A stretch of DNA of 53,970 nucleotides from Bacteroidota bacterium. Lineage in GTDB: Bacteria > Bacteroidota > Bacteroidia > Chitinophagales > Chitinophagaceae. Where the stretch lies: NCBI GenBank assembly GCA_947487525.1, contig CANKWR010000008.1, positions 1 through 53,970 on the forward strand. Reading direction: 5' to 3'. The notes under the pieces were generated by a model. It saw only the letters and a list, made by a program, of their open reading frames with translations, did no database searches and was not told the origin of the DNA. Position 1 is the stretch's first letter; the number at the start of each line of letters is the position of its first letter. Made by a program: the position numbers and the translations under genes. Of the stretch, positions 24,727-33,561 are shown piece after piece.

Positions 24727-25629
24727 ATGCTTCGTTATAGTGGGTTATTCATTTTTTCAATATTCATTCTTGCTTGTACAAATTCAAATAACATTGCACC
24801 GCAGGATACGGTCAATTCAGGCACCATTCATATTGCTGCTGAGGAGAGTTTCAAGCCTTTTTTAGAGGAGCAAATAAAAGTGTTCAAATCCAGTAATCCA
24901 AAAGCAAATTTTATTGTCTCGTATAAGTCTGAAATTGAGTGTTTAAAGGACTTTACGTCCGATTCAACGAGAATGATATTTATTACAAGAGGGCTGGATA
25001 AGCGCGAGGAAACCTCCTTAAAAAATCATTTAGGTTTTACACCAACCTTTGGCATTTTGGCATACAATGCCATTGCCATTTTAGTGCACAAGGACTCCAA
25101 GGACTCTTTATTTACCCTGCAAGATTTAAGAGAACGATTAATTGGGAGCAATCCACAAACGGTGGTGATGGATGGCAACAACTTAACGGGGGTCGTTCGC
25201 TTTTTAAAAGACAGTTTAGTGAAGCAGCAGACGTTTGGAAAAAATGTGGTTTCCACCGAAGGCAGTGCAGCGGTAATTGAATATATCAAAACACATCCCC
25301 AGGCCATTGGATTTGTAGCCATGAATTGGATTGGAGATACCTATGATCCAAAACAAGTACAAGACCGGAAACTAGTGAAAACTGCCATGCTAGAATGTAC
25401 TTTGTGTGCCGAAAAGGGCTTGTTTGCAAAACCATCCCAGGCAACCATCAGCAGGGGGGAGTATTCTTTATCCCTTCCTATTTACTACCATTTAAAGGAA
25501 AATGCACCCGGTTTAGGGTCGGGTTTACTCAATTTTATGAGTCTAGAACGAGGTCAATTGATATTTAAGCGTTCTTTTCTGGTGCCTGCAAAAATGAGCT
25601 TCCAAAAGCGCAATAGTATGTTAAATTAG
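24727..25629 (+). CDS. PstS-like substrate-binding lipoprotein
   Basis: A 300-residue lipoprotein with signal SGLFIFSIFILAC and the lipobox cysteine at residue 17. The mature part resembles a phosphate-type periplasmic binding protein: IHIAAEESFKPFLEEQIKVF at the start, ILAYNAIAILVHKDS in the middle, then TLQDLRERLIG and EGSAAVIEYIKTHPQAIGFV. No ABC transporter genes are near. In related bacteria such a protein is often found with ExbB/ExbD/TonB and a TPR protein (my recollection), so a role in that system is possible. Ligand unknown. Confidence 0.85.
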   Translation: MLRYSGLFIFSIFILACTNSNNIAPQDTVNSGTIHIAAEESFKPFLEEQIKVFKSSNPKANFIVSYKSEIECLKDFTSDSTRMIFITRGLDKREETSLKNHLGFTPTFGILAYNAIAILVHKDSKDSLFTLQDLRERLIGSNPQTVVMDGNNLTGVVRFLKDSLVKQQTFGKNVVSTEGSAAVIEYIKTHPQAIGFVAMNWIGDTYDPKQVQDRKLVKTAMLECTLCAEKGLFAKPSQATISRGEYSLSLPIYYHLKENAPGLGSGLLNFMSLERGQLIFKRSFLVPAKMSFQKRNSMLN

Positions 25630-25788
25630 GTGGCTGGTTTAACTAACAAATTTTAGTTCTTTTTGGGAAATTAAAATACTTTTCTTCCAAAAAAATTAAT
25701 AATTTTAGCATGCTCAATTATTGACTGAAGGTTTTATCTTTTTTGAGAGGTGAATGCAGTTATTTTATAAAAAATAAAAAAACACGTG

Positions 25789-27540
25789 ATGAGAAAATTG
25801 GCGTTTTTATTGTTGGGAATCACTTTAATGGTGACAGGCTTAAATGCACAAGTGGGTAATACTTCCATTGCAGAAGGTATCAAACTCTTGAATTACGAGA
25901 AAAATAAATCAGCCCTTGATTTCTTCAAGGCTGCATCTGATAAAAATCCTTCCGACGCCGAAACTATGTTTTGGTATGGACAAGCTTTATTAGCACAAAA
26001 CTATAATGGGGTACCAACTCCTGAATATATTCAAAAAGCGAAATCGCTTTACCAGCAAGGCTTACAAGCAAAAGGAAGCGATGCATGGTTGTTAGTGGGT
26101 ATGGCCCATATTCAGTATTTAGAAGGAGGGGATGCAGGCCAAATCAAAAATAATTTAGAGTTGGCAATTACTTCCTCTAAGTTTGAAAAAGGAAAAAATA
26201 GAGGAAAAAACAATCCAGATGTTATTAATGCGATTGCGCGGATTTTTGCAGAATTGCCCATGAATATCGGAGACCATAATTATGCAATTGACAAAGCAAA
26301 GGAAGTCATTTCTGCTTATGAGGGTCAGCCAATCAATCCTAATTTATACATGAACCTTGGGATCAATTATTTGAAACTAGGGGGAGAGAGAGGGGGAGAA
26401 GCGGTAAGTGCTTTTTCAAAAGCGATTGATGTAGACGCGAACAACGCATATGCTTATTATAGAATAGGTAAAGTGTATCAAAGTCAAAGCAACAAGGAAA
26501 TATTTGAAGAAAATTACAGTAGAGCAATTTCTATTGATCCAGCGATAGCGCCTGTATACGTTTCCTTGTATAATTTTTATGCTTCTATTGATACCACCAT
26601 CGCTAGAAAAAACTTAGACTTATTTATCAAGAATGCCGATAAGGATCCTGCATTTGAATACTTATATGCCGATTATTTGTTCCAAGTGGGTCAATATAGT
26701 GCTTCATTGGAAAAGGCACTGGATTTAAAAAACGCTATTGGCATTGAAACATACCCACGTATCGCCGTTTTATTAGCCTATAACTATGATCGTAAAGGGG
26801 ATTCTGTTTCGGCTAAAACCTATATTGAGCAATTTGTAAATAATACCCCCGCGGACAAAGTGCTGCCTCCGGATTATGATCTGGCTGTCAAAGTAATGTC
26901 TAAATTCCCAGGTGCTCAAAATGCAGTAGCGGTAATTTTGGAAAAAGCAATCGCTGCTAGTGCTTCCAATAAAAAAGCGACCCTTAAATTTTACAAATTA
27001 GGTTACGAAATGTTTGAAAAATCTAATATGTATAATGATGCATATCAATGGTTTTCAAGATATGCGGCGCTTAATGGCGTAAAAGACGAGTTCTTCTACT
27101 TTAAAACAGGCAGTTTTGCTTTAAATGCTAAAAACGGGTTAGCTGCGGATTCTGCAGCGAACGGTTATATCACTGCTTTCCCTGATAAGTCAAGAGGGTA
27201 TGTATTTAAAATAAAAGCAGCGATGTTACTTGATTCGACCAATCAAAAGGGGTTGTTAATTGAAGCATTGACCATGAACGCTCAGTTTTTGTTGAAAGAT
27301 GTAGCTACGAATAAGCAAAAATTGATAGACAATTATGGTCAAATGTTGGTGTACTATAATGAAATAAAAAATTATGATGAAGCGGTAGTTATGTGTGACA
27401 AAATATTAGAGTTGGCTCCAGGTGATGCCAACATGATGAAATACAGAGAGCAATTTGCAAAAAATGCAGCCTTAATGAAGAACAATCCCAATAAAGCTGG
27501 GGCTAAGCCAGCAACTACTCCGCCTGTTAAGAGCAATTAA
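25789..27540 (+). CDS. Secreted TPR-repeat protein
   Basis: A 583-residue exported protein. Signal peptide MRKLAFLLLGITLMVTGLNAQ; I take the ATG at 25789 over the GTG one codon earlier. The rest is helical with tetratricopeptide-type units, e.g. NPSDAETMFWYGQALLAQ near 52, NPNLYMNLGINYLKLGG near 185, NAYAYYRIGKVYQSQ near 223 and a last unit near 525-550 (NYDEAVVMCDKILELAPGD). The tail is Ala/Pro-rich. TPR proteins of this kind act as scaffolds in the periplasm. A 156-base gap separates it from the PstS-like gene, and a strong terminator follows. Confidence 0.88.
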   Translation: MRKLAFLLLGITLMVTGLNAQVGNTSIAEGIKLLNYEKNKSALDFFKAASDKNPSDAETMFWYGQALLAQNYNGVPTPEYIQKAKSLYQQGLQAKGSDAWLLVGMAHIQYLEGGDAGQIKNNLELAITSSKFEKGKNRGKNNPDVINAIARIFAELPMNIGDHNYAIDKAKEVISAYEGQPINPNLYMNLGINYLKLGGERGGEAVSAFSKAIDVDANNAYAYYRIGKVYQSQSNKEIFEENYSRAISIDPAIAPVYVSLYNFYASIDTTIARKNLDLFIKNADKDPAFEYLYADYLFQVGQYSASLEKALDLKNAIGIETYPRIAVLLAYNYDRKGDSVSAKTYIEQFVNNTPADKVLPPDYDLAVKVMSKFPGAQNAVAVILEKAIAASASNKKATLKFYKLGYEMFEKSNMYNDAYQWFSRYAALNGVKDEFFYFKTGSFALNAKNGLAADSAANGYITAFPDKSRGYVFKIKAAMLLDSTNQKGLLIEALTMNAQFLLKDVATNKQKLIDNYGQMLVYYNEIKNYDEAVVMCDKILELAPGDANMMKYREQFAKNAALMKNNPNKAGAKPATTPPVKSN

Positions 27541-27561
27541 CTTCTTCCATAAAATAATTAA

Positions 27562-27590
27562 AAAAAACTCCCCATTTATGGGGAGTTTTT
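27562..27590 (+). terminator. Rho-independent terminator between the TPR gene and nuoA
   Basis: AAACTCCCCAT, short loop, ATGGGGAGTTTTT: a perfect stem of about ten pairs followed by Ts. It isolates the TPR transcript from the nuo operon. Confidence 0.85.
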
Positions 27591-27613
27591 CGTGCTAGGT
27601 GCTATCCTTTCTG

Positions 27614-27621
27614 TATTTTTG
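27614..27621 (+). promoter_or_regulatory. -7 promoter element (TATTTTTG) of the nuo operon
   Basis: Exact TAnnTTTG match, 19 bases before the nuoA ATG and just after the terminator. No clear TTG at -33. Probably drives all fourteen nuo genes, since no other terminator or strong promoter was seen up to nuoN. Confidence 0.55.
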
Positions 27622-27640
27622 CGAAATCTAAAACAACGGT

Positions 27641-28042
27641 ATGAATTTAATGCAATTAATCGGCTCTGCAAATGATGTAAATAATGCTGCCAATTACTTA
27701 CCAATTGCCTTGCAAATACTCTTTGCTGGTGGTTTTGTAGCGTTTATGATTTTAGTTTCAAGCTTAGTTGGACCAAGTCGTAAAACAGATGATAAATTGG
27801 CCACTTTCACTAGTGGAATTCCTACACATGGAGATGCTAGATCTCCGATGGCCATTAAATATTTTTTAATTGCCATTCTATTTGTTTTGTTTGATGTGGA
27901 AGTTATTTTCTTTTATCCATATGCAGTGAATTTTAAAAGTTTAGGCTGGAGTGGATTACTAGAAGTGCTTTTATTTGTAGGATTTTTCTTAGTAGGTTTT
28001 ATTTACATTATAAAAAAAGGTGCCCTTAAATGGGAAGACTAA
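27641..28042 (+). CDS. nuoA: NADH-quinone oxidoreductase subunit A
   Basis: A 133-residue membrane subunit with three helices (about 20-45, 75-95, 105-125). The loop between TM1 and TM2 and the segment PMAIKYFLIAILFVLFDVEVIFFYP (cited as FLIAILFVLFDVEVIFFYP) with its conserved Asp and Glu are the hallmark of NuoA. First gene of the operon. NuoA sits next to the quinone cavity with NuoH and NuoJ. Confidence 0.96.
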   Translation: MNLMQLIGSANDVNNAANYLPIALQILFAGGFVAFMILVSSLVGPSRKTDDKLATFTSGIPTHGDARSPMAIKYFLIAILFVLFDVEVIFFYPYAVNFKSLGWSGLLEVLLFVGFFLVGFIYIIKKGALKWED

Positions 28043-28067
28043 TATATTAACAACTCAAAGTATTTTT

Positions 28068-28655
28068 ATGCGTCCAGTTCGATTTAATCTTAATCCTAAA
28101 GAGGCAAATATTAACGAAGCAATTTCAATGGCTCCATCACCGGATGGTATTGGTGGAGATGGATTTTTTGCCACTCAGTTGAGTTCAGTGGTTGGACTTG
28201 CAAGAAAAAATTCATTATGGCCTTTGCCTTTTGCAACGTCATGTTGTGGTATTGAATTCATGGCTACAATGGCATCCCATTATGACCTATCTCGTTTTGG
28301 TTCAGAGCGTGTAGGCTTCTCGCCACGTCAGTGTGATTTATTAATGGTGATGTGAACTATTGCACAAAAAATGGCACCAGTATTGCGCCAAGTGTATTTG
28401 CAAATGGCAGAACCGCGTTGGGTGATTGCGGTGGGTGCTTGTGCATCGAGCGGGGGTATATTTGATACTTATAGTGTATTGCAAGGTATTGACCAGGTAA
28501 TTCCAGTGGACGTATATGTTCCTGGTTGTCCTCCAAGACCTGAAGCGATTATTGATGGATTTATGAAAATTCAAGATTTAGTAGGGCAAGAAAGTATTCG
28601 TCGTCGAAATAGCGATCAATACAAGGATTTACTAAATAGCTATGGCATTCAATAA
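28068..28655 (+). pseudogene. nuoB: NADH-quinone oxidoreductase subunit B with in-frame TGA
   Basis: One reading frame from ATG 28068 to TAA 28655 (196 codons counting both stops) encodes NuoB, the subunit holding cluster N2, which passes electrons to quinone. The N2 ligands are all present: adjacent cysteines in SCCGIEF, one in VGACASSGG, one in VPGCPPRP. The frame is broken once by TGA at 28353-28355, in [18 protein letters not shown]. NuoB normally has glycine here (MVMGT), so a single G-to-T change (GGA to TGA) explains it. No base is gained or lost. All other nuo genes look intact and complex I needs NuoB, so a sequencing error or very recent mutation is more likely than decay. Two fragments would otherwise be called: 28068-28355 and the part restarting at ATG 28371. 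Confidence 0.9.
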
Positions 28656-28679
28656 AAATAACAAACTAGTTCAATTCAT

Positions 28680-29180
28680 ATGTCTTTAACATATATAGCA
28701 ATACAAGAAAAATTGGAGGAGAAATTTGGTGACCAGGTTTCTTTATTTTCAACTGAATCAGGAATACTTTCCTTCGAATCACCTGCAGCACAGAATTTAA
28801 AAGTGATGCAATTTTTGTTTGATGAGTTAGGCTTTACATTTTTAACTGATTTGTGTGGTGTAAATTATCCCGATCAGCAAGGTGCTGAATTGGTGGTGGT
28901 ATATCATTTACACAACTTTGTAGAGAATATTCGTTTGCGTTATTCAGTTGCAGTACCTGTTGCGCAACCGGATGTTTTTACTGCCACTAAATTATTTGAA
29001 AGTGCCAATTGGATGGAGCGTGAAACCTATGATTTTTACGGAATTAATTTTGTCGGCCATCCAAATTTGAAACGCATTTTGAATGTGGATGAAATGGATT
29101 ATTTCCCTTTAAGAAAAGAGTTCCCATTAGAGGATCAAACAAGAATCGACAAAGACGACGAAATGTTTGGAAGAGGGTAA
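28680..29180 (+). CDS. nuoC: NADH-quinone oxidoreductase subunit C
   Basis: A 166-residue peripheral-arm subunit (30 kDa subunit family). The signature region ANWMERETYDFYGINFVGHP followed by NLKRIL and FPLRKEFPLED is clear. NuoC is a separate protein here, not fused to NuoD as in enterobacteria. It follows nuoB by 24 bases and precedes nuoD by 39. Confidence 0.96.
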   Translation: MSLTYIAIQEKLEEKFGDQVSLFSTESGILSFESPAAQNLKVMQFLFDELGFTFLTDLCGVNYPDQQGAELVVVYHLHNFVENIRLRYSVAVPVAQPDVFTATKLFESANWMERETYDFYGINFVGHPNLKRILNVDEMDYFPLRKEFPLEDQTRIDKDDEMFGRG

Positions 29181-29219
29181 TTGATTAATTAAAATTAGCT
29201 AAGCGCAACAAAGCATACT

Positions 29220-30446
29220 ATGGAAGCACATCACAATATAGTTTTACCAGAAGGGTCAATTGAAAAGACCACTACCACCCTTAATTTAGGGCCTACGCAT
29301 CCTGCTACACACGGAGTATTTCAAAATATCATGGAAATTGATGGTGAACGTGTCGTGTCTACAGAACAAACGGTAGGTTTTATTCATCGTGCATTTGAAA
29401 AATTAGCAGAACGAAGAAATTTATATCAAATCACCCCCATCACGGATCGTTTGAACTACTGTAGTAGCCCTATTAATAATATGGGTTGGCATATTGCCTG
29501 TGAGCGATTTTTAAAAGTGGAAACACCAAAGCGTGTCGACTACTTACGTATTATTATTATGGAATTGGCTCGTATTTCGGATCACTTAATTTGTAATTCC
29601 ATCGATGGGGTCGATACAGGAGCTTATACTGGATTTTTGTATGTGATGCAATACAGAGAATTAATTTATGAAATATATGAAGAAGTATGTGGGTCCCGCC
29701 TTACTACTAATATTGGGCGTATTGGCGGTTTTGAAAGGAATTTCACAAATACAGCGTTTACGAAACTCGAGAAATTCTTAAATGAGTATCCAAAGGTTTT
29801 ACAAGAATTTGAAAGCCTATTTACACGTAACCGTATTTTCATGGAGCGCACACAGGGCACCGGTGGTATTAGTGCGGCACGTGCGATGAATTATGGTTTT
29901 ACGGGTCCTAACTTGCGCGCAGCCGGGGTAGATTATGATGTGCGTGTTGCCAATCCTTACAGTAGTTATCAAGACCTTGATTTTACCATTCCAGTAGGAA
30001 CTACGGGTGACAATTATGATCGCTTTTTAGTGCGCAATGCTGAAATGTGGCAGAGTCTTTCCATTATCAAGCAAGCTTACGAAAAAGTACAATCATTCAA
30101 GGGAACTGAAGCTGAAATATTCCATGCAGATGTGCCAGAATATTATTTGCCTAAAAAAGAAGACGTATACAATAATATGGAGGCTTTAATTTGGCACTTC
30201 AAAATTATTATGGGAGAAGTGGAATTGCCCAAAGGTCAAATATATAGTGCAGTGGAAGGGGGCAATGGAGAATTAGGATTTTATTTAGTGAGTGACGGAG
30301 GCCGTACTCCATTCCGTTTACACTTCCGTCGTCCATGCTTTATTTATTATCAAGCCTATCCTGAATTAATTACAGGAGGCATGTTAAGTGATGCAGTGGT
30401 GACCATGAGTAGTTTGAATTTGATTGCGGGGGAATTGGATGCGTAA
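29220..30446 (+). CDS. nuoD: NADH-quinone oxidoreductase subunit D
   Basis: A 408-residue subunit related to NiFe-hydrogenase large subunits that forms the quinone site with NuoB. Visible: LNLGPTHPATHGVFQNIMEI near the N-terminus (His for quinone binding), FIHRAFEKLAERR, the TDRLNYCSSPINN segment and the C-terminal end MSSLNLIAGELDA; the usual C-terminal DR after such a segment is replaced by this short end, which is normal for part of the phylum. Length is typical. Confidence 0.96.
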   Translation: MEAHHNIVLPEGSIEKTTTTLNLGPTHPATHGVFQNIMEIDGERVVSTEQTVGFIHRAFEKLAERRNLYQITPITDRLNYCSSPINNMGWHIACERFLKVETPKRVDYLRIIIMELARISDHLICNSIDGVDTGAYTGFLYVMQYRELIYEIYEEVCGSRLTTNIGRIGGFERNFTNTAFTKLEKFLNEYPKVLQEFESLFTRNRIFMERTQGTGGISAARAMNYGFTGPNLRAAGVDYDVRVANPYSSYQDLDFTIPVGTTGDNYDRFLVRNAEMWQSLSIIKQAYEKVQSFKGTEAEIFHADVPEYYLPKKEDVYNNMEALIWHFKIIMGEVELPKGQIYSAVEGGNGELGFYLVSDGGRTPFRLHFRRPCFIYYQAYPELITGGMLSDAVVTMSSLNLIAGELDA

Positions 30447-30520
30447 ATATTGCGAAGCATAATTTAGGATACACAATTTGCTACGCGTAATTAAAAAATT
30501 GAAAAAAGAAAGTTTAGAAT

Positions 30521-31021
30521 ATGGTTACTACTTTTAATGATACACAAATAACCGAGTTTAAACGCTTGGTAGCTCGTTATCCCGAAGGGAAACATAAAAG
30601 TGCATTGCTGCCTGCTTTGCATTTGGCGCAAGATAGCTTTGGCGGATGGTTATCTACTGAAACATTGGACTATGTTGCAAGCTTATTGCAAATTGAGCCT
30701 ATTGAGGTATATGAGGTGGCTACTTTTTATAGTATGTATAATTTAAAGCCAGTAGGCAAGTTTGTTTTTGAAGTTTGTCAAACGGGTCCTTGCATGGTAA
30801 GTGGTTCTGATCATATCATAGACTACATCAAAAAAACATTGGACATTCAACCAGGCGAAACAACGAAGGATGGCCTATTTACTTTAAAATTAGTGGAATG
30901 TTTAGGGGCCTGCGGTTATGCACCGATGATGCAAGTAGGAAAAATTTACAAAGAGCATTTAACGAAAGAAAAAGTAGATAGTATTATTGCGGAGTACAGA
31001 GCACAAGCAACAAACAATTAA
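30521..31021 (+). CDS. nuoE: NADH-quinone oxidoreductase subunit E
   Basis: A 166-residue thioredoxin-fold subunit binding the [2Fe-2S] cluster N1a. Ligand cysteines are visible in EVCQTGPCMVSG and in ECLGACGYAPM. The N-terminal helical part (KSALLPALHLAQDSFGGWLS) is also typical. The 74-base gap from nuoD is the longest inside the operon and contains a weak imperfect hairpin only. Confidence 0.96.
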   Translation: MVTTFNDTQITEFKRLVARYPEGKHKSALLPALHLAQDSFGGWLSTETLDYVASLLQIEPIEVYEVATFYSMYNLKPVGKFVFEVCQTGPCMVSGSDHIIDYIKKTLDIQPGETTKDGLFTLKLVECLGACGYAPMMQVGKIYKEHLTKEKVDSIIAEYRAQATNN

Positions 31022-31046
31022 TAAGACCTACATTAAATAGATTAAC

Positions 31047-32399
31047 ATGGGCGTAAAATTATTATTAGACAAAGCAGATGTACCGGGTATCAGAACCTAT
31101 GAAGTATATCGACGTGAGGGCGGATACCGTGCGGTAGAAAAAGCTTTGAAACAAATGACCACTGATGAAATTGTGGAGGAAGTAAAAAAGAGTGGATTAA
31201 GAGGTAGAGGGGGTGCAGGTTTCCCAACCGGAATGAAATGGAGTTTTATTGCAAAACCAGAAGGGGTTCCACGTCACTTGGTTTGCAATGCCGACGAATC
31301 AGAACCTGGTACTTTCAAGGACAGATATTTAATGGAATTTTTACCGCATTTATTACTTGAAGGATTAATTGTATCCAGTTATGCATTAGGCTCTCATGAT
31401 ACTTACATTTATATAAGAGGGGAGTATGCTTGGATCACTACTATTTTAGAAGAAGCGATTGAAGAAGCAAAAGCAGCGGGATGGTTAGGTAAAAATATTT
31501 TAGGAACAGGATTCGATTGTAACATTCACGTACAACGTGGCGGTGGTGCTTATATATGTGGTGAGGAGACAGCCTTGATTGAATCATTAGAAGGTAATAG
31601 AGGTAATCCAAGAATCAAACCTCCATTCCCAGCGATTCAAGGTTTATGGATGCGTCCAACCGTGGTGAACAATGTTGAAACTTTAGCTGCCGTAGTGCCC
31701 ATTATTAATATGGGGGGTGAGGAGTATGCTAAAATAGGTGTTGGAAAATCAACGGGTACAAAATTAATTTCAGCATGTGGTAATATCAATAAGCCAGGGG
31801 TATATGAAATTGACATGACCATTACGGTCGAAGAATTTATTTACAGCGATGAATATTGTGGCGGTATTAAAGATGGCAAAAAATTAAAGGCTTGTATTCC
31901 AGGTGGATCATCTGTGCCAATTTTGCCAGCCAATTTATTATTAACCACTGCGAAAGGGGAACCGCGTTATATGAACTATGAAAGTTTAAGCGATGGCGGA
32001 TTTGCTACAGGATCCATGTTGGGTTCTGGCGGATTTATTGTTTTAGACGAGGATCAATGTATTGTTAAAAACACCTATACATTAGCAAGATTCTATCGTC
32101 ATGAAAGTTGCGGTCAATGTTCACCTTGCCGTGAAGGAACGGGTTGGATGGAAAAGATTTTACAAAAAATTGAAACAGGTAAAGGGGAGATGAGTGATAT
32201 TGATTTACTATGGGATATTCAAAGAAAAATTGAGGGAAATACAATTTGTCCTTTAGGTGACGCGGCTGCATGGCCAGTGGCAGCTGCAATTCGCCATTTC
32301 CGTGACGAGTTTGAATGGCATATAAATAATCCTGAATTATCACAAACAAGCAATTTTGGTTTACAACACTATGCGGATCCAATTCATGTACCTGCATAA
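31047..32399 (+). CDS. nuoF: NADH-quinone oxidoreductase subunit F
   Basis: A 450-residue subunit that oxidises NADH and carries FMN and cluster N3. FMN/NADH site: GLRGRGGAGFPTGMKW near residue 52 and the GGGAYICGEETALIESLEG segment (cited as GGGAYICGEETALIE) near 165. The [4Fe-4S] ligands are in ESCGQCSPCREGT and, 40 residues on, TICPLGDAA. Followed by nuoG after 16 bases. Confidence 0.97.
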   Translation: MGVKLLLDKADVPGIRTYEVYRREGGYRAVEKALKQMTTDEIVEEVKKSGLRGRGGAGFPTGMKWSFIAKPEGVPRHLVCNADESEPGTFKDRYLMEFLPHLLLEGLIVSSYALGSHDTYIYIRGEYAWITTILEEAIEEAKAAGWLGKNILGTGFDCNIHVQRGGGAYICGEETALIESLEGNRGNPRIKPPFPAIQGLWMRPTVVNNVETLAAVVPIINMGGEEYAKIGVGKSTGTKLISACGNINKPGVYEIDMTITVEEFIYSDEYCGGIKDGKKLKACIPGGSSVPILPANLLLTTAKGEPRYMNYESLSDGGFATGSMLGSGGFIVLDEDQCIVKNTYTLARFYRHESCGQCSPCREGTGWMEKILQKIETGKGEMSDIDLLWDIQRKIEGNTICPLGDAAAWPVAAAIRHFRDEFEWHINNPELSQTSNFGLQHYADPIHVPA

Positions 32400-32415
32400 T
32401 ATAGAAAGATAAACT

Positions 32416-33540
32416 ATGAGCGAACAAACATTTTTTAAAGTAACAGTAGACGGCATCACGATAGAGGTACCAGCGGGTACCACTATTTTACAAGCTGCAC
32501 GTAAAATAGGCGGTGAAGTTGCACCTCCTGCCATGTGTTATTATAGCAAATTAAAAGGAAGCGGCGGTAAATGTCGCACTTGTTTGGTAGAAGTGGCCAA
32601 AGGTTCTGAAAAGGACCCAAGACCCATGCCAAAATTAGTGGCATCTTGTCGTACCACTGTGATGGACGGAATGGAAGTAAAAAATATTACCAGTGAAAAA
32701 GTGGTAGAAGCACGTGCAGGGGTGGTAGAGTTTTTATTGTTGAATCATCCGTTGGACTGTCCTATTTGTGATCAGGCAGGCGAATGTCATTTACAAGATT
32801 TAAGTTTTGATCACGGCAAGTCTAAAACAAGATTTGAATTTCAAAAAAGAACTTTTAAAAAACACGACCTAGGTAAAAATATTCAATTGCATATGACGCG
32901 TTGCATATTATGTTATCGTTGTGTGTTCACTGCCGATCAATTAACCAATAAGCGTGTTCACGGTATTTTAGATAGAGGGGATCATGCTGAAATTGCTACA
33001 CATATTGAAAAAAGTTTAGACAATGAATTTATTGGAAACGTGATTGACGTTTGTCCAGTAGGTGCATTGACTGATAAAACATTCCGATTTAAAAATCGTG
33101 TATGGTTTTTAAAGCCAATGGACGCACATCGTGACTGTCCTTCTTGTAGCGGTCGTGTAACATTGTGGAATAGAGGCGACGAAGTGTATAGAGTCACTGC
33201 ACGTAAAGATGAGTGGGGTGAAATTGAAGATACACCCGATGGCAAGCCAGGTTGGATTTGTAACACTTGTCGTTTTGATAAAAAAGAAGCTACGGATTGG
33301 GTGATTGAAGGACCGCGTGCAATTAGCCGAGCATCTGTTATTTCTCAGGGTCATTATGCAGGCAATGTGGGCATGACGTTACCAACAGAAACATTCAAAG
33401 CAGTAAATGGGGGAAGGACGCCACATTTGTTAATGGACATACATGACGAAAGTGAAGTGAATCAACAAAATATTCATTTAGGACAGATTCAAGGACCTTC
33501 TCATGGCGACACTTTTAATAAAACTGAAAACGCTTCCTAA
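32416..33540 (+). CDS. nuoG: NADH-quinone oxidoreductase subunit G, short form
   Basis: A 374-residue protein holding the iron-sulfur part of NuoG. Cluster N1b: MCYYSKLKGSGGKCRTC with a fourth cysteine in VASCRTT. Cluster N5: HPLDCPICDQAGECHLQDL. Cluster N4: RCILCYRCVF with VCPVGALTD. Two more CxxC pairs follow (DCPSC near 241 and CNTC near 284), which could hold a further cluster or zinc. The molybdopterin-oxidoreductase-like domain of about 500 residues seen in E. coli NuoG is absent; the C-terminal 70 residues are unrelated tail. Short NuoG is usual in Bacteroidota. Confidence 0.93.
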   Translation: MSEQTFFKVTVDGITIEVPAGTTILQAARKIGGEVAPPAMCYYSKLKGSGGKCRTCLVEVAKGSEKDPRPMPKLVASCRTTVMDGMEVKNITSEKVVEARAGVVEFLLLNHPLDCPICDQAGECHLQDLSFDHGKSKTRFEFQKRTFKKHDLGKNIQLHMTRCILCYRCVFTADQLTNKRVHGILDRGDHAEIATHIEKSLDNEFIGNVIDVCPVGALTDKTFRFKNRVWFLKPMDAHRDCPSCSGRVTLWNRGDEVYRVTARKDEWGEIEDTPDGKPGWICNTCRFDKKEATDWVIEGPRAISRASVISQGHYAGNVGMTLPTETFKAVNGGRTPHLLMDIHDESEVNQQNIHLGQIQGPSHGDTFNKTENAS

Positions 33541-33561
33541 GCGCTTATTAATATTTACAAC

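Noticed and set aside
28353..28355. TGA in nuoB as selenocysteine or as a reassigned glycine codon
   Set aside because: No SECIS-like hairpin was noticed after it, NuoB has glycine and not cysteine here, and TGA ends at least two other genes in this window, so the standard code applies.
30447..30520. A regulatory hairpin between nuoD and nuoE (TTGCGAAGCA / TGCTACGCG)
   Set aside because: The stem is short, has mismatches and is not followed by a T run; it is within what chance can give in a 74-base gap.
32416..33540. NuoG as a truncated, broken gene
   Set aside because: The missing molybdopterin-like domain is commonly absent in Bacteroidota; the frame is clean, with all cluster ligands and a normal distance to nuoH.
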